NCBI RefSeq assembly: GCF_964059125.1
Contig: NZ_OZ060395.1
Coordinates: forward strand, 237,080-301,079
Length of the DNA stretch: 64,000 nucleotides
From: Buchnera aphidicola (Eriosoma lanigerum)
GTDB lineage: Bacteria > Pseudomonadota > Gammaproteobacteria > Enterobacterales > Enterobacteriaceae
Direction of reading: 5' to 3'
Made by a program: the position numbers and the translations under genes
Part shown: in pieces, positions 1-10,392 of the stretch
Layout of the letters: each line of letters opens with the position of its first letter
Numbering within the stretch: position 1 is the first letter of the stretch
The notes under the pieces: generated by a model
What the model saw: only the letters and a program-made list of their open reading frames with translations
Told to the model about the DNA's origin: nothing
Database searches by the model: none

Positions 1-1384
1 TTGCTGTAGATAATTCTTGGATATTCATTTGAATACTACCATCTCCAGTAATACAAATTACAATTTCATTAGGTAATGCTAACTTAACACCTAATGCAGC
101 TGGTAATCCAAAACCCATTGTTCCTAAACCTCCTGAATTAATCCATTTTCTTGGTTGATCAAATGGATAATATAATGCAGTAAACATTTGATGTTGACCT
201 ACATCAGATGTAATATATGCTTTCCCTTTGGTTAGTTTCCAAATAGTTTTAATTACAGATTGAGGTTTGATTTTTTTTTCATTTATGTTGTATTGTAGAC
301 TATTTACATTTTTCCATTGATTAATAGATTTCCACCAATGTTTTAAATTATTATTTATTGTAATATTTTTTTTTGTTTTTAGTATTTTTATCATTTTTTG
401 AAGAATATATTTGGCATCTCCAATAATTGGAATGTCTGCAACAACAGTTTTTGATATAGAAGTTGGATCAATATCAATATGTATTATTTTAGAATTAGGA
501 CAATATTTTTCTAAATTATTAGTAGTACGATCGTCAAAGCGTACTCCAATGGCAAAAATAACATCTGAATAATGCATTGTCATATTAGCTTCGTAAGTAC
601 CATGCATTCCTAACATAGAAATACTTTGTATGTGATTACCTGGAAATGCTCCTATTCCCATTAAAGATGTAGTTACAGGTATATTTAAAGTTTCAGCAAT
701 AACTTTTAATTCATGATGACTAGAAGAACTAATTACTCCTCCTCCAGCGTAGATTACAGGTTTTTTGGCATTTAATAATGTATTAACAGCTAGTTGAATT
801 TGTTTTATGCAAGCTTTTTGTATAGGATTATATGATCTAATTTGTATAGTTTCTGGACGTAAATATAAAGTTTTTTGATGAGGGTTTAAAATATCTTTCG
901 GTAAATCAATTACTACAGGTCCAGGACGGCCACTTTCAGCAATCCAAAATGCTTTTTTAAATATTTCTGGAATATGTTTGGTTTTTTTTACTAAAAAACT
1001 ATGTTTTACTATTGGTCTAGAAATACCAATCATATCACATTCTTGAAATGCGTCGTATCCAATTAATGATGATGCCACTTGTCCAGATATTATCACTATT
1101 GGAACAGAATCCATATAAGCTGTAGCAATCCCAGTGATAGCATTGGTAGCTCCTGGACCTGATGTCACTAGTACCACTCCTGTGTTTCCTGTAGCTCTGG
1201 AATATCCGTCTGCCATGTGAGTAGCACCCTGTTCATGTCTTACTAAAATATGTTGAATACCCCCTAATGTTTGTAAAGCATCATAAATGTCTAAAACAGC
1301 TCCTCCTGGATAACCAAATATATGTTGAACTCCTTGATCAATTAAAGATTGAATTACCATTTCTGAACCTGATAACATTTTCAT
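1..1384 (-). CDS. ilvI: Acetolactate synthase large subunit (partial, C-terminus outside window)
   Basis: Large, ThDP-dependent subunit of acetohydroxyacid synthase III, which makes 2-acetolactate or acetohydroxybutyrate at the first committed step of valine, leucine and isoleucine synthesis. Its small partner IlvH should lie beyond the left edge. Read leftward from ATG at 1382-1384, the protein begins [10 protein letters not shown], close to E. coli MEMLSGAEMV. It stays open for 461 codons to the window edge, ending in [11 protein letters not shown], so about 110 of some 570 residues are missing. The N-terminal ThDP-binding region keeps the [14 protein letters not shown] motif and the [12 protein letters not shown] segment with its catalytic Glu. 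Branched-chain amino acids are essential for aphids, so this is a host-provisioning gene. Identification is firm; only completeness is unknown. Confidence 0.93.
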   Translation of the reverse strand, partial: MKMLSGSEMVIQSLIDQGVQHIFGYPGGAVLDIYDALQTLGGIQHILVRHEQGATHMADGYSRATGNTGVVLVTSGPGATNAITGIATAYMDSVPIVIISGQVASSLIGYDAFQECDMIGISRPIVKHSFLVKKTKHIPEIFKKAFWIAESGRPGPVVIDLPKDILNPHQKTLYLRPETIQIRSYNPIQKACIKQIQLAVNTLLNAKKPVIYAGGGVISSSSHHELKVIAETLNIPVTTSLMGIGAFPGNHIQSISMLGMHGTYEANMTMHYSDVIFAIGVRFDDRTTNNLEKYCPNSKIIHIDIDPTSISKTVVADIPIIGDAKYILQKMIKILKTKKNITINNNLKHWWKSINQWKNVNSLQYNINEKKIKPQSVIKTIWKLTKGKAYITSDVGQHQMFTALYYPFDQPRKWINSGGLGTMGFGLPAALGVKLALPNEIVICITGDGSIQMNIQELSTA

Positions 1385-1849
1385 ATCTTCTCCAATAGTA
1401 TAAATTAAGTTTGTGATATTTTTATATTTTGTTATTTATGTTTATAAATTATATTTTCTAAAAAAATATATATTTATTTTTTTAATTAATAACTTGCTTC
1501 AGTAAGTAGTAAGAATAAATAGATTGTTTCTGATACGAAAATTGAATAGTATTTTATATATTTTATTATTAATTATATTACTATTGTAATGATTTATAAT
1601 ATATTTTGTAGTTATAAAATTGTATTTAATTTAATTAAGATTGAAATTAACAACAATATATGTTGTTAATGTAAAATTTTGTATTTAATTATGTGAAAAA
1701 TATTAATATCTTCTAATGTATTTTAAAATTATATAAAGTTAGTAAAAAATATATGTTTAAAGAACATTGTAACGAGAAAATATATTTATATATATATATA
1801 AAATATACAATAGAGATTATATTTTGAATTATTATAAGCATTATATTTA
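1385..1849. other. Gene-free spacer ilvI-apbE
   Basis: About 465 bases of nearly pure A+T with (TA)n stretches near 1789-1801. It lies upstream of ilvI and downstream of apbE, both leftward, so it should hold the ilvI promoter. I cannot single out a -35/-10 pair from the background, and I see no RNA gene or gene remnant. Confidence 0.6.
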
Positions 1850-2776
1850 TTAAAATAAAAACTGTTTAAATTGTGGAGAATACCATGTATAAAAATGGTT
1901 ATTCTTTTTTATTATAAAGTAAACGGATAATTTTTCTAAAATTGCTATTTTTTTTGCTTCTTTTAATCCTAAAACCATTAGTGCTGTATCCCATGCATCA
2001 GCTTCTAATGCAGAATTAGCTATCACACTTACGGATACTAAACTATTATTAATTGGTTTTCCAGTTATAGGATTAATTAAATGAGAAATATTTTTTTTAT
2101 TAATTTTATAATAATTACGATAAGTACCTGATGTACTAATTGCTTTTCCTTTTTTAAGATTAATTATAGAATAAACAATGTTTTTATTATTAATTGGAGC
2201 TAATATAGCCACTGGAATATTATTTTTTTTTTGATTAGTTTTTCCTATGACTACTCCACCTATTGTAATAGTATAATTTTGAATTTTTTTTTGTTTTAAG
2301 AATTTGTTTAATTGATCTGCTGCAAATCCTTCTCCCATTGTAGACAAGTTAATTTGAAGATTTGGAATAGATTTTTGAATATATGTTCCAGATATATTTT
2401 TAACTAGTTGAATATATTTTATTCCTGTAGTATTAAGAATTTTTTTTATTTTATGTTCTGATAAATATTTTTTTGCTTTTTTGATAGGACCGAATCCCCA
2501 TTTATTTATTAATGATCCTATAAAAATATCTAATGCTCCATGAGTTTTTTTTTCTATTTTTATTCCCATAGAAATAATTTCTTCTAAATCATTATCTATT
2601 AATTTTGGTTGTCTTGCTTTATATTTATTAAAAATTGATACAAATGATTTGTTATTCCAAGAAGATAATTTTTGTTCATATTTATTTAGTTTATTTGTAA
2701 TAACTTTTTTTATGTTTTTTATTGATTGGTTGTGTAGATTACATTTAGGAATAGTAATTTTCCAATTTGTACCCAT
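1850..2776 (-). CDS. apbE: FAD:protein FMN transferase, lacking signal peptide
   Basis: ApbE links FMN from FAD to Thr/Ser of flavoproteins such as the RnfG/RnfD subunits of the Rnf electron-transport complex. The 308-residue ORF starts exactly at the conserved MGTNW motif and continues with the family features: GALDIFIGSLINKWGFGP, the NLSTMGEGFAAD motif, STSGTYRNYY, HLINPITGKP and ALEADAWDTALMVLG. E. coli ApbE has about 40 residues before MGT, with a lipoprotein signal ending in FVGC. Here no in-frame start exists further upstream: a TAA lies 10 codons before the ATG, just beyond a run of ten A (2799-2808, reverse strand). So the protein has either lost its export signal or depends on slippage at that run. 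The catalytic body looks intact. The next gene, degP, is divergent. Confidence 0.85.
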   Translation of the reverse strand: MGTNWKITIPKCNLHNQSIKNIKKVITNKLNKYEQKLSSWNNKSFVSIFNKYKARQPKLIDNDLEEIISMGIKIEKKTHGALDIFIGSLINKWGFGPIKKAKKYLSEHKIKKILNTTGIKYIQLVKNISGTYIQKSIPNLQINLSTMGEGFAADQLNKFLKQKKIQNYTITIGGVVIGKTNQKKNNIPVAILAPINNKNIVYSIINLKKGKAISTSGTYRNYYKINKKNISHLINPITGKPINNSLVSVSVIANSALEADAWDTALMVLGLKEAKKIAILEKLSVYFIIKKNNHFYTWYSPQFKQFLF

Positions 2777-3347
2777 AGTATATCCATTAATTATTTCATT
2801 TTTTTTTTATAATTTTTATATCCACAATATAAAAATTATAAATACAGTAAATAATATATAATAGTATATTTAAATTAATTATTTTTAACATATGTATGAT
2901 GCTCTATGGTTTATTGTAATAATTTAATTATTATAATTTATATGATACTTAATGTAACAATTATTACATATTTTAAAGTTAATATTAAAATATATTAAGA
3001 ATTTATTGTAAATAATAAATAATATCTAAAATTTATCTTAATATTTTTTTTATTAGTTGAAATATGTATTTGTATATATATGAAATATAAAATTAAATTA
3101 TTGCTAAAACAATTTACTGTGATGTTAATTAGTTTAATAATTGGAAGATATGGTTCGAAGAAAAAGATATATGTATTTAATTTAATTATTAATTTAATAA
3201 TATTGAAATATATATTTAATTAAAGATTTATATTCTTATATATATATATATCCATTAAATTATACAGTGTATATTATTTTTTTATTATATAATTAAACAT
3301 AAAATTAGAATTATTTTTTGAGTATGTTGTAACTTGAGAATAGAACA
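2777..3347. promoter_or_regulatory. Divergent intergenic region apbE/degP
   Basis: About 570 bases separate the divergent starts of apbE and degP, so both promoters must lie here. In E. coli degP is driven by sigma-E and Cpx; I see no convincing sigma-E -35 (GGAACTT-like) or any other strong box. The end next to apbE holds the A10/T10 run and what may be a decayed lipoprotein signal. (TA)n repeats occur near 3238-3251. Confidence 0.4.
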
Positions 3348-4775
3348 ATGAAAATACATCACATAACATTAAAGATATTATTTTCAACATTGTTAATGTT
3401 TTGGAGCATATTTAATAATACAGTTATTGCAAAATCTTTATTACAAAGTTCAACTCCTAGTTTGGCACCTATGTTAGAGAAGGTTATACCATCAGTTGTT
3501 AGTATTAGTATTGAAGGAATGGTAAAAACAAATTCATGTCAGTTAAAACGTTCTGTTAATTATTATTCCGATAGTAAGATATGTGTACATAAAAAAAAAG
3601 TGTTATTACAAAATAATTTATTATGTAATGGTTCTGTGAAATCAAATTATGATGTGAGTTATCATAAATTCCATGCTTTAGGATCAGGTGTTATTATTAA
3701 TTCTGAATTTGGTTATGTTGTCACTAATAATCATGTAATTGAAAACGCTAAAAAAATACAAGTGCAATTAAATGATGGAAGATGTTCTGAAGCAAAAGTA
3801 ATTGGTAGAGATATTCGTACTGATATTGCATTATTAAAATTAACTTTGTTGACTAATTTAACTGCTATTACTATTTCTAATTCAAATTTAATTAAAGTTG
3901 GAGATTATGCTATAGCTATTGGAAATCCTTATGGTTTAGGAGAAACGGTAACTTCTGGTATTATTTCAGCTTTAGGTAGAAGTGGATTGCATTTAGAAAA
4001 TTATGAAAATTTTATTCAAACTGATGCTGCAATAAATCGAGGTAATTCTGGAGGGGCATTGGTTAATTTAAAAGGAGAACTTATTGGTATTAATACAGCT
4101 ATATTAGCTCCTGATGGTGGTAACATTGGTATTGGTTTTGCGATTCCTAGTAATATGGTGCAACATTTAACTAAACAAATAATGAAATATGGACATGTAA
4201 TAAGAGGACAGTTAGGTATTATAGGGACAGAGTTAACTTCAGAATTAGCTAAAATAATGAAAGTTAATACTAATCATGGTGTATTTGTTAGTCAAGTATT
4301 ATCTAATTCATCTGCACAAAAAGCTGGGATTCATGCAGGAGATATTATTGTTTCTGTTTATGACAAGATGATATTAAATTTTTCTTCTTTTCGTACAGAA
4401 ATTAATTCATTTCCAATTAATACAGAATTAGATTTAGGTATACTTAGAAATGGAATTGTTCGTCATATATTGGTCAAATTAAAATACAATTTTAATGAAA
4501 AAGTAAAATATTTTACTAATGATAAAATTCTTAATGGTGTATATTTTTGTAATGATTATTATAGAGGAAAAAATATTGTAAGGGTAGATCATGTTTTAAA
4601 AGATAGTTATGCTTTTAGAATTGGATTTAAAAAAAATGATATTATTGTTAATATTAACAATCATATTATCAATAATATAAAAGATTTAAAAAATATTTTA
4701 GTCAAAACGAATAATTTGTTTGCTTTTCTTGTGAACCGTAATGATCATTTTATTTATTTATTTTTAAAAAAATAA
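3348..4775 (+). CDS. degP: Periplasmic serine protease/chaperone DegP (HtrA)
   Basis: Envelope quality-control protease that degrades or refolds damaged periplasmic and outer-membrane proteins. The 475 residues match E. coli DegP (474). There is an N-terminal signal peptide (basic start, hydrophobic core around residues 8-27, TVIAKS cleavage region), then a trypsin-like domain with the triad visible as His129 (NNHVIE), Asp159 (TDIALL) and Ser234 (GNSGG), and two C-terminal PDZ domains. The LA-loop insert (about residues 58-105) is present but diverged, with three Cys at 64, 79 and 93. ATG at 3348 begins the signal peptide; the Shine-Dalgarno is weak. It is convergent with dapD and ends just before a clear hairpin terminator. 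It fits the other retained envelope genes bamA, lepB and sohB. Confidence 0.95.
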   Translation: MKIHHITLKILFSTLLMFWSIFNNTVIAKSLLQSSTPSLAPMLEKVIPSVVSISIEGMVKTNSCQLKRSVNYYSDSKICVHKKKVLLQNNLLCNGSVKSNYDVSYHKFHALGSGVIINSEFGYVVTNNHVIENAKKIQVQLNDGRCSEAKVIGRDIRTDIALLKLTLLTNLTAITISNSNLIKVGDYAIAIGNPYGLGETVTSGIISALGRSGLHLENYENFIQTDAAINRGNSGGALVNLKGELIGINTAILAPDGGNIGIGFAIPSNMVQHLTKQIMKYGHVIRGQLGIIGTELTSELAKIMKVNTNHGVFVSQVLSNSSAQKAGIHAGDIIVSVYDKMILNFSSFRTEINSFPINTELDLGILRNGIVRHILVKLKYNFNEKVKYFTNDKILNGVYFCNDYYRGKNIVRVDHVLKDSYAFRIGFKKNDIIVNINNHIINNIKDLKNILVKTNNLFAFLVNRNDHFIYLFLKK

Positions 4776-4784
4776 AAATTGTAA

Positions 4785-4819
4785 TTTAGTCCGCTATACA
4801 TTTTTAATAGCGGACTAAA
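4785..4819. terminator. Bidirectional hairpin terminator degP/dapD
   Basis: A perfect 12-bp inverted repeat (TTTAGTCCGCTA at 4785-4796, TAGCGGACTAAA at 4808-4819) with an 11-base loop, followed by a T-rich tract. It sits between the convergent stops of degP (4775) and dapD (4857). It is the most G+C-rich stretch of intergenic DNA for kilobases around. It has the form of an intrinsic terminator usable in both directions. Confidence 0.85.
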
Positions 4820-4856
4820 ATTTATTTTTAAAATAAAAATAACAGTAATTATTAAT

Positions 4857-5681
4857 TTAATTAATATTTCTTAATAATTGATTTAATTCAATTTTTTTTA
4901 AAGTGTTATGATCAACAGTTTTTACTATAACAGCACAATATAAATTACAATTCCCTGTTTGAGAAGGTAAACTTCCAGAAATAACTACAGAATTTTTAGG
5001 TACTTTACCATATAAGATTTTGTTATTTTCTCGGTCATAAATTTTAGTACTTTGTCCAATAAATACTCCCATAGAAATTACACAACCTTCTTCTATTATT
5101 ACTCCTTCTACAATTTCAGATCTAGCACCGATAAAACAATTATCTTCAATGATTGTAGGATTATTTTGTAATGGTTCTAATACTCCTCCAATTCCTACAC
5201 CTCCAGAGATATGTACATTTTTTCCTATTTGAGCACATGATCCAATTGTCGCCCATGTATCAATCATAGTATTAGTATCAATATATGCACCAATATTTAC
5301 ATAAGAAGGCATTAATATTGTATTTTTAGCAATAAAAGAACCATATCGTACAGTTGCAGGTGGTACTATTCTTATTTGTTCAGTAACGAATTGTTCTTGA
5401 GTATAGTTTTTATATTTTAGTGGGATTTTATCAAAATAAGGATGAGTTTGATTTTCTATAATTTGATTTTCATTTAAGCAAAAAGTGAGTAATACAGCTT
5501 TTTTTAACCATTGATGTGTAATCCATTGATTATTAATTTTTTCTGCAATTCTAAGTTTCCCTGTATTTAGTTGTTCTATAATATATGAGATAGCTTGCTT
5601 TTCTTCTTGATTAATTGTAAAGCTATTAATTTTTATTTTATTATCAAAAATATATTCAATAATGTTTTTGTAATAGTTCAT
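4857..5681 (-). CDS. dapD: Tetrahydrodipicolinate N-succinyltransferase
   Basis: Transfers succinyl from succinyl-CoA to tetrahydrodipicolinate in the succinylase route to meso-diaminopimelate and lysine. The 274 residues match the E. coli length. After an alpha-helical N-terminal domain (about 1-100), residues 105-240 form the left-handed beta-helix of hexapeptide repeats ([52 protein letters not shown]). ATG at 5681 begins [13 protein letters not shown], in line with the family start. Upstream neighbour on the same strand is map, with a 224-base gap; glnD, which lies between them in E. coli, is missing. Lysine is essential for the aphid host, so this is a provisioning gene as well as a peptidoglycan-precursor gene. 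Confidence 0.97.
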   Translation of the reverse strand: MNYYKNIIEYIFDNKIKINSFTINQEEKQAISYIIEQLNTGKLRIAEKINNQWITHQWLKKAVLLTFCLNENQIIENQTHPYFDKIPLKYKNYTQEQFVTEQIRIVPPATVRYGSFIAKNTILMPSYVNIGAYIDTNTMIDTWATIGSCAQIGKNVHISGGVGIGGVLEPLQNNPTIIEDNCFIGARSEIVEGVIIEEGCVISMGVFIGQSTKIYDRENNKILYGKVPKNSVVISGSLPSQTGNCNLYCAVIVKTVDHNTLKKIELNQLLRNIN

Positions 5682-5905
5682 ATTTATTATTCCTAGTAGT
5701 ATATATTTTAAATATATATATTTATATTTTTTAATGTAATATTAGTTATTTCTGTAATTTACATATTTAAATATGTTAGATATTTTATGTAAAAAAAGTT
5801 TTTTTATTAAATTTATATATAAATATAATATAAATAGGAATATAACTTTTTTTTTAATTATAATAAACATTATTTCCTATTTATATTAAATAATAAAATA
5901 TAGAT

Positions 5906-6694
5906 TTAGTTTATAAATATTGTAGGTATATTTTCTTGATGTTGTTTAGTTAAAATTTCACAACCATATTTTGTAACTAAAATAGTATGTTCATATTGAG
6001 CTGATAAATTTCTATCTTTAGTTTTCACTGTCCATTGATCTTTCATTAATCTAATTTCATGACTACCTGCATTAACCATAGGTTCAATAGTAAAAATCAT
6101 GTTTTCTTGTAAAATGACTCCTTGATCATAACCATCATAATGTAATATTTGTGGTTCTTCATGAAAATTTTTTCCTATTCCATGTCCACAATATTCTTTT
6201 ACTACTGAAAAACCATTTTTTTCTACATATTGTTGAATTGTTTTTCCTATTAATTGTAATCTTACTCCTGGCTTTATAACAGTAAATGATAGATATAGAC
6301 TATTTAAGGTTACATTACATAGTCTAGTTCCTAGTATACTGGTTTTTTGAACAATAAACATTTTTGATGTATCACCATAATATTCGTCTTTTATAATAGC
6401 TACATCAATATTTACAATATCACCTATTTTTAAGGTTTGATTTTTATTTGGTATACCGTGACAAACAACATCATTAATAGAAATACATATTGATTTTGGA
6501 TAACCATAATAACCTAGACAAGCAGATTGAGCTTTTTGTTTGTTTGTAATATATAGATGACAAATTTGATTAATTTCTTCAGTAGTAATATTAGGAACAA
6601 TAAATTCTTCAATCATTTCTAATACTTCAGATGCTAGTTTACATGATATTTTAATTTTATTAATTTCTTGAGTAGTTTTAATAGATATAGTCAT
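5906..6694 (-). CDS. map: Methionine aminopeptidase type I
   Basis: Removes the initiator methionine from nascent proteins in the cytosol. The 262 residues (E. coli 264) keep every metal ligand at the E. coli numbering: Asp97 (NIDVAI), Asp108 (YYGDTS), His171 (CGHGIG), Glu204 (FTIEPM) and Glu235 (QYEHT), plus His79 (VCHGIP) and His178 (FHEEP) in the active site. It is divergent from rpsB across about 400 bases, the same arrangement as in E. coli. Confidence 0.97.
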   Translation of the reverse strand: MTISIKTTQEINKIKISCKLASEVLEMIEEFIVPNITTEEINQICHLYITNKQKAQSACLGYYGYPKSICISINDVVCHGIPNKNQTLKIGDIVNIDVAIIKDEYYGDTSKMFIVQKTSILGTRLCNVTLNSLYLSFTVIKPGVRLQLIGKTIQQYVEKNGFSVVKEYCGHGIGKNFHEEPQILHYDGYDQGVILQENMIFTIEPMVNAGSHEIRLMKDQWTVKTKDRNLSAQYEHTILVTKYGCEILTKQHQENIPTIFIN

Positions 6695-7110
6695 TTTTGT
6701 ATTAATGGTATTAAAATAGTAATTTGAATATTACAATATTAATTTAAAAAAAATAAAAACAATATGTATAATTAATAATTAAAATAATTAATAAATTAAT
6801 AGAAAATATATTCTAATTATTGTATTCAAATATTCTGGTATATTTTTTTATATTTGATAAAATTATTTATATTATTTATTTTATACGTAATAGATATGTA
6901 TTATTATAATATATAAATTAAAATTTTGAATATTTATGAAAAATTATCTAATTGGATTATAGAATATATCACTAACACTATATATTTTTATGTAATGTTA
7001 ACAGGATATAATATAATTCAGATCTATAATTATATTGAATGTATTAATTAATTTTTAATACATAAATATAATACATTTTTTTTTTGCATTAATTTAGTAT
7101 GGGATATTAT
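6695..7110. promoter_or_regulatory. Divergent intergenic region map/rpsB
   Basis: About 415 bases between the map and rpsB starts; both promoters should lie here. A TATAAT-like box occurs near 7008, but such hexamers are common in this composition and I cannot pair it with a good -35. I cannot recognise an S2 autoregulatory leader fold. Confidence 0.35.
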
Positions 7111-7824
7111 ATGATAACTGTTTCTATGAAAGATATGTTAAAAGCTGGGGTACATTTTGGTCATCAAACTCGTTATTGGAATCCTAAAATGAAACCTTTT
7201 ATTTATGGTTCTCGTAATAGAGTGCATATTATTAATTTAGAAAAAACATTACCTATGTTTAGTTTAGCGATGATAGAATTAAAAAAAATATTTTTAAAAA
7301 AAGGAAAGATTCTATTTGTAGGAACAAAAAAGGCAGCAAATAAAAATATTAAAAATATTGCTATCAATTTAAATCAATTTTATGTTAATTATCGTTGGCT
7401 TGGTGGTATGTTAACAAATTGGAAAACTGTACGTCAATCAATAAAACGTTTAAAAGATTTAGAATTAGAATCTACAGATGGTACATTTGATAAATTAACT
7501 AAAAAAGAAGTATTACTAAGGTTAAGAGAATTAAAAAAATTAGAAAATAGTTTAGGTGGAATTAAAAACATGGGTGGTTTACCTGATGCTGTTTTTATAA
7601 TTGATGCTGATCATGAACATATTGCAGTAAAAGAAGCTAATAATTTAGGTATTCCAGTTTTTGCTGTTGTTGATACTAATTCTAATCCTGATGGTGTTGA
7701 TTTTATTATTCCAGGAAATGATGATTCTGTTCGTGCAATCAATTTATATTTAACTAGTATTACTAGTGTTATTTTGAATAATTCAATAAGTTCTATTGAA
7801 TTATCTACATCTAGTATAAGTTAG
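7111..7824 (+). CDS. rpsB: 30S ribosomal protein S2
   Basis: Small-subunit protein S2, which binds 16S rRNA near the platform and helps recruit S1. I place the start at ATG 7111, giving [19 protein letters not shown], which lines up with E. coli [19 protein letters not shown]. An in-frame ATG at 7099 would add only MGYY. With the 7111 start the protein has 237 residues (E. coli 241) and is collinear throughout: [62 protein letters not shown]. It heads the conserved rpsB-tsf-pyrH-frr series. Confidence 0.96.
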   Translation: MITVSMKDMLKAGVHFGHQTRYWNPKMKPFIYGSRNRVHIINLEKTLPMFSLAMIELKKIFLKKGKILFVGTKKAANKNIKNIAINLNQFYVNYRWLGGMLTNWKTVRQSIKRLKDLELESTDGTFDKLTKKEVLLRLRELKKLENSLGGIKNMGGLPDAVFIIDADHEHIAVKEANNLGIPVFAVVDTNSNPDGVDFIIPGNDDSVRAINLYLTSITSVILNNSISSIELSTSSIS

Positions 7825-7956
7825 TTAATAATTATTTATAATAATTTAAATAAATTACTATAATTTATTATAATTTTTTTAATTTAGTAAGTTTATATAT
7901 ATGTTAAATAATTTTTTATATTTTTTTAGATAATAGATAATATTAAGGTAATAATT

Positions 7957-8775
7957 ATGATTAATAACGTTAATGTCAATTTAATACAGGAGTTACGGAA
8001 ACGAACTGGGGTAGGAATTATGGAATGTAAAAGAGCATTGTTAGAAGAACATGGAGATATAGAATTAGCAGTAGATAATTTAAGAAAAAATGGATTGTCT
8101 CAAATCTTAAAAAAACAATCTAATATTGCATTACAAGGTGCAATTTTTACATATGTTGATAATAATCAAATAGGTTCAATGGTAGAAATTAATTGTGAAA
8201 CAGATTTCGTATCTAGAAATTCTGATTTTTTACGTTTTGGTCAAGAAGTTGTAAAACAATCAGCAATAGAAAAAATTATAGATATTAATCTATTAAATAC
8301 TAAATTTGAATTATTAAAGAATCAATTAATTCAGAGGATTTCTGAAAATATTGTTATTCGAAGGGTAGTTATAACAACTGGAATAACAGTTAGTTCCTAT
8401 ATACATGCATCTCGTATAGGAGTATTAGTGAGTTCAAATTTTGATGATATTAAATTAGCTAAACATTTAGCTATGCATATTGCAGCTAGTAAACCGGATT
8501 ACTTAAATAAAAATAATATACCAAAGGAAGTTATAGAAAGAGAAAAAAGAATTCAATTAGATTTAATAAAAAAACAAAATAAACCGTTGTTTGTTGCTGA
8601 AAAAATTATTAATGGAAAAATTAATAAATTTATTAATGAAATTTCTTTATTAGAACAAAATTTTATTTTTGATTTAAAAATTAAAGTAAAAGATTTTTTA
8701 CAATCACATGGAGTAAAAATAAAATCTTTTATTCGATTTGAATTAGGAGAAAATATTAAAAATAATTGTAATTAA
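7957..8775 (+). CDS. tsf: Elongation factor Ts
   Basis: Nucleotide-exchange factor that recycles EF-Tu from the GDP to the GTP form. The 272 residues (E. coli 283) start with the UBA-like domain (QELRKRTGVGIMECKRAL) followed by the TDFV motif (NCETDFVSRNSDF) that contacts EF-Tu, and the core subdomains. ATG at 7957 is preceded by a fair Shine-Dalgarno (AAGGTAA). It follows rpsB by 132 bases, and the two are probably co-transcribed as in E. coli. The C-terminal coiled-coil part is somewhat short. Confidence 0.96.
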   Translation: MINNVNVNLIQELRKRTGVGIMECKRALLEEHGDIELAVDNLRKNGLSQILKKQSNIALQGAIFTYVDNNQIGSMVEINCETDFVSRNSDFLRFGQEVVKQSAIEKIIDINLLNTKFELLKNQLIQRISENIVIRRVVITTGITVSSYIHASRIGVLVSSNFDDIKLAKHLAMHIAASKPDYLNKNNIPKEVIEREKRIQLDLIKKQNKPLFVAEKIINGKINKFINEISLLEQNFIFDLKIKVKDFLQSHGVKIKSFIRFELGENIKNNCN

Positions 8776-8948
8776 TAATATTTTAAAATTTTTTGTTAGT
8801 GGAATTTTGTTTATGTACTAAATATAAATTTATTTTAAACTAAACAATTTATATATATAAAAAATATATAAAAATATGATTTCATTTAATATTATACTTT
8901 AAATATAATTTTATATATTATATTTAATTTAATTAGGTTTAAAAAATA

Positions 8949-9692
8949 ATGACCATTCAGAGTAACACTAAACCTATATATAGACGCATTTTATTGAAGA
9001 TAAGTGGTCAGACTTTACAAAAAAATATAGATGGATTTGGAATTGATATTCAATCTATTGATCGTATTGCAAAAGAAATAAAAATTTTATTTGATTATGG
9101 TGTAGAAATTGGATTGGTAATAGGTGGTGGTAATTTGTTTCGAGGTTTACATTTAAAAAAACTTGGAGTAAACAAAATTATTTCCGATCAGATTGGAATC
9201 TTGTCTACTATTATTAATAGTTTAGCTGTTAAGGATGCTATTGATAGAGCATCTATGGATGTTCGTCTAATGTCTGCAATAAAAATTAATGGAATTTGTG
9301 AAATTTATAATTATGAAAAAGCAATAAGATTATTGTCTAATAGACATGTTGTAATTTTTTCTGCAGGTATAGGAAATCCATTATTTACAACTGATTCAGC
9401 AGCTTGTTTGAGAGGTATTGAAATTCAAGCTGATATTTTATTAAAAGGTACTAAAGTTAACGGTGTGTATGACTTGGATCCTGAAAAACATTTAAATGCT
9501 GTGATGTATAAACAATTAAGCTATCATACAGTGTTAGAAAAAGAATTTCAAGTGATGGATTTATCTGCTTTTACTTTAGCTCGAGATCATTCTTTACCAA
9601 TTCGAGTGTTTAATATTAATAAATCAGGTGCTTTACATCGTATTATATTAGGAGAAAACGAGGGTACTTTAATTACTGCTTCAAATATTTAA
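8949..9692 (+). CDS. pyrH: Uridylate kinase
   Basis: Phosphorylates UMP to UDP in pyrimidine nucleotide synthesis; in enterobacteria an allosteric hexamer. The 247 residues (E. coli 241) show the amino-acid-kinase fold: [12 protein letters not shown] at the N-terminus, the glycine-rich [29 protein letters not shown], and the DPEKHLNA segment. ATG at 8949 begins [17 protein letters not shown]. Placed between tsf and frr as in E. coli. Together with pyrF further along it suggests a retained UMP/UDP route. Confidence 0.96.
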   Translation: MTIQSNTKPIYRRILLKISGQTLQKNIDGFGIDIQSIDRIAKEIKILFDYGVEIGLVIGGGNLFRGLHLKKLGVNKIISDQIGILSTIINSLAVKDAIDRASMDVRLMSAIKINGICEIYNYEKAIRLLSNRHVVIFSAGIGNPLFTTDSAACLRGIEIQADILLKGTKVNGVYDLDPEKHLNAVMYKQLSYHTVLEKEFQVMDLSAFTLARDHSLPIRVFNINKSGALHRIILGENEGTLITASNI

Positions 9693-9834
9693 ATTATATT
9701 TAATATAGATGTATTCATTTTAATTTATTTTCTATTATTAAATAATTTTATTATTGTAAAATATGATTTTTATTGATATTTGTTGCAGTATTTTATGTTT
9801 TAAAATTGAAATTAAAATATTTATTGGAGAAATA

Positions 9835-10392
9835 ATGTTATTAGATTTTCAAAATGATGTAAAAAATAGAATGATGCAGTGTGTAAAATTGTTTGAAATA
9901 AATATTGATAAGTTAAGAACAGGAAAAGCATCACCTACTGTATTAGATGGAATTCATATTGAATATTTTGGGTCTTTACAAGCTATAAAAAATATATCTA
10001 ATATATCTATTGAAGATTTTCGTACATTAAAAATTAATATTTTTGATAAATCAGTCAGTAATTTAATATATAAAGCTATTAATAATTCTAATTTAGGTTT
10101 ACAAGTAAATATAGTGGGAGATATTATTCGTGTAATATTTCCAGTATTGACAGAAGAAAGAAGAAAAAATTTAATTAAATTAGTTCGTGGAGAAGCTGAA
10201 TTTAGTCGTATTGCTGTTCGTAATATAAGAAGATCTATGAATGATAAAATTAAAAAATTTGTTAAACAGAATATTATAGGAAAAGATGATGAATATAGTA
10301 CTCAAATAATTATTCAAAATCAAACGGATAAATATATTAAAGAAATAGATTTGATCTTATTAAATAAAGAAAAAGAATTAATGACGTTTTAA
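9835..10392 (+). CDS. frr: Ribosome recycling factor
   Basis: With EF-G it splits the post-termination ribosome. The frame is open from 9763, but the true start is ATG 9835: it has the Shine-Dalgarno GGAGA (9826-9830) four bases upstream, and it gives exactly 185 residues, the E. coli length, starting MLLDFQNDVKNRMMQC against MISDIRKDAEVRMDKC. Conserved blocks include LRTGKASPTVLDGI, EDFRTLKINIFD, LTEERRKNLIKLVRGEAE and the closing LNKEKELM. It is the last gene before a 1.3-kb empty interval in which E. coli carries dxr, uppS, cdsA and rseP. Confidence 0.96.
   Translation: MLLDFQNDVKNRMMQCVKLFEINIDKLRTGKASPTVLDGIHIEYFGSLQAIKNISNISIEDFRTLKINIFDKSVSNLIYKAINNSNLGLQVNIVGDIIRVIFPVLTEERRKNLIKLVRGEAEFSRIAVRNIRRSMNDKIKKFVKQNIIGKDDEYSTQIIIQNQTDKYIKEIDLILLNKEKELMTF

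Noticed and set aside
2649..2861. Plus-strand open frame opposite the apbE 5' end
   Set aside because: It is an antisense shadow rich in Phe and Ile, with no family resemblance or ribosome-binding site.
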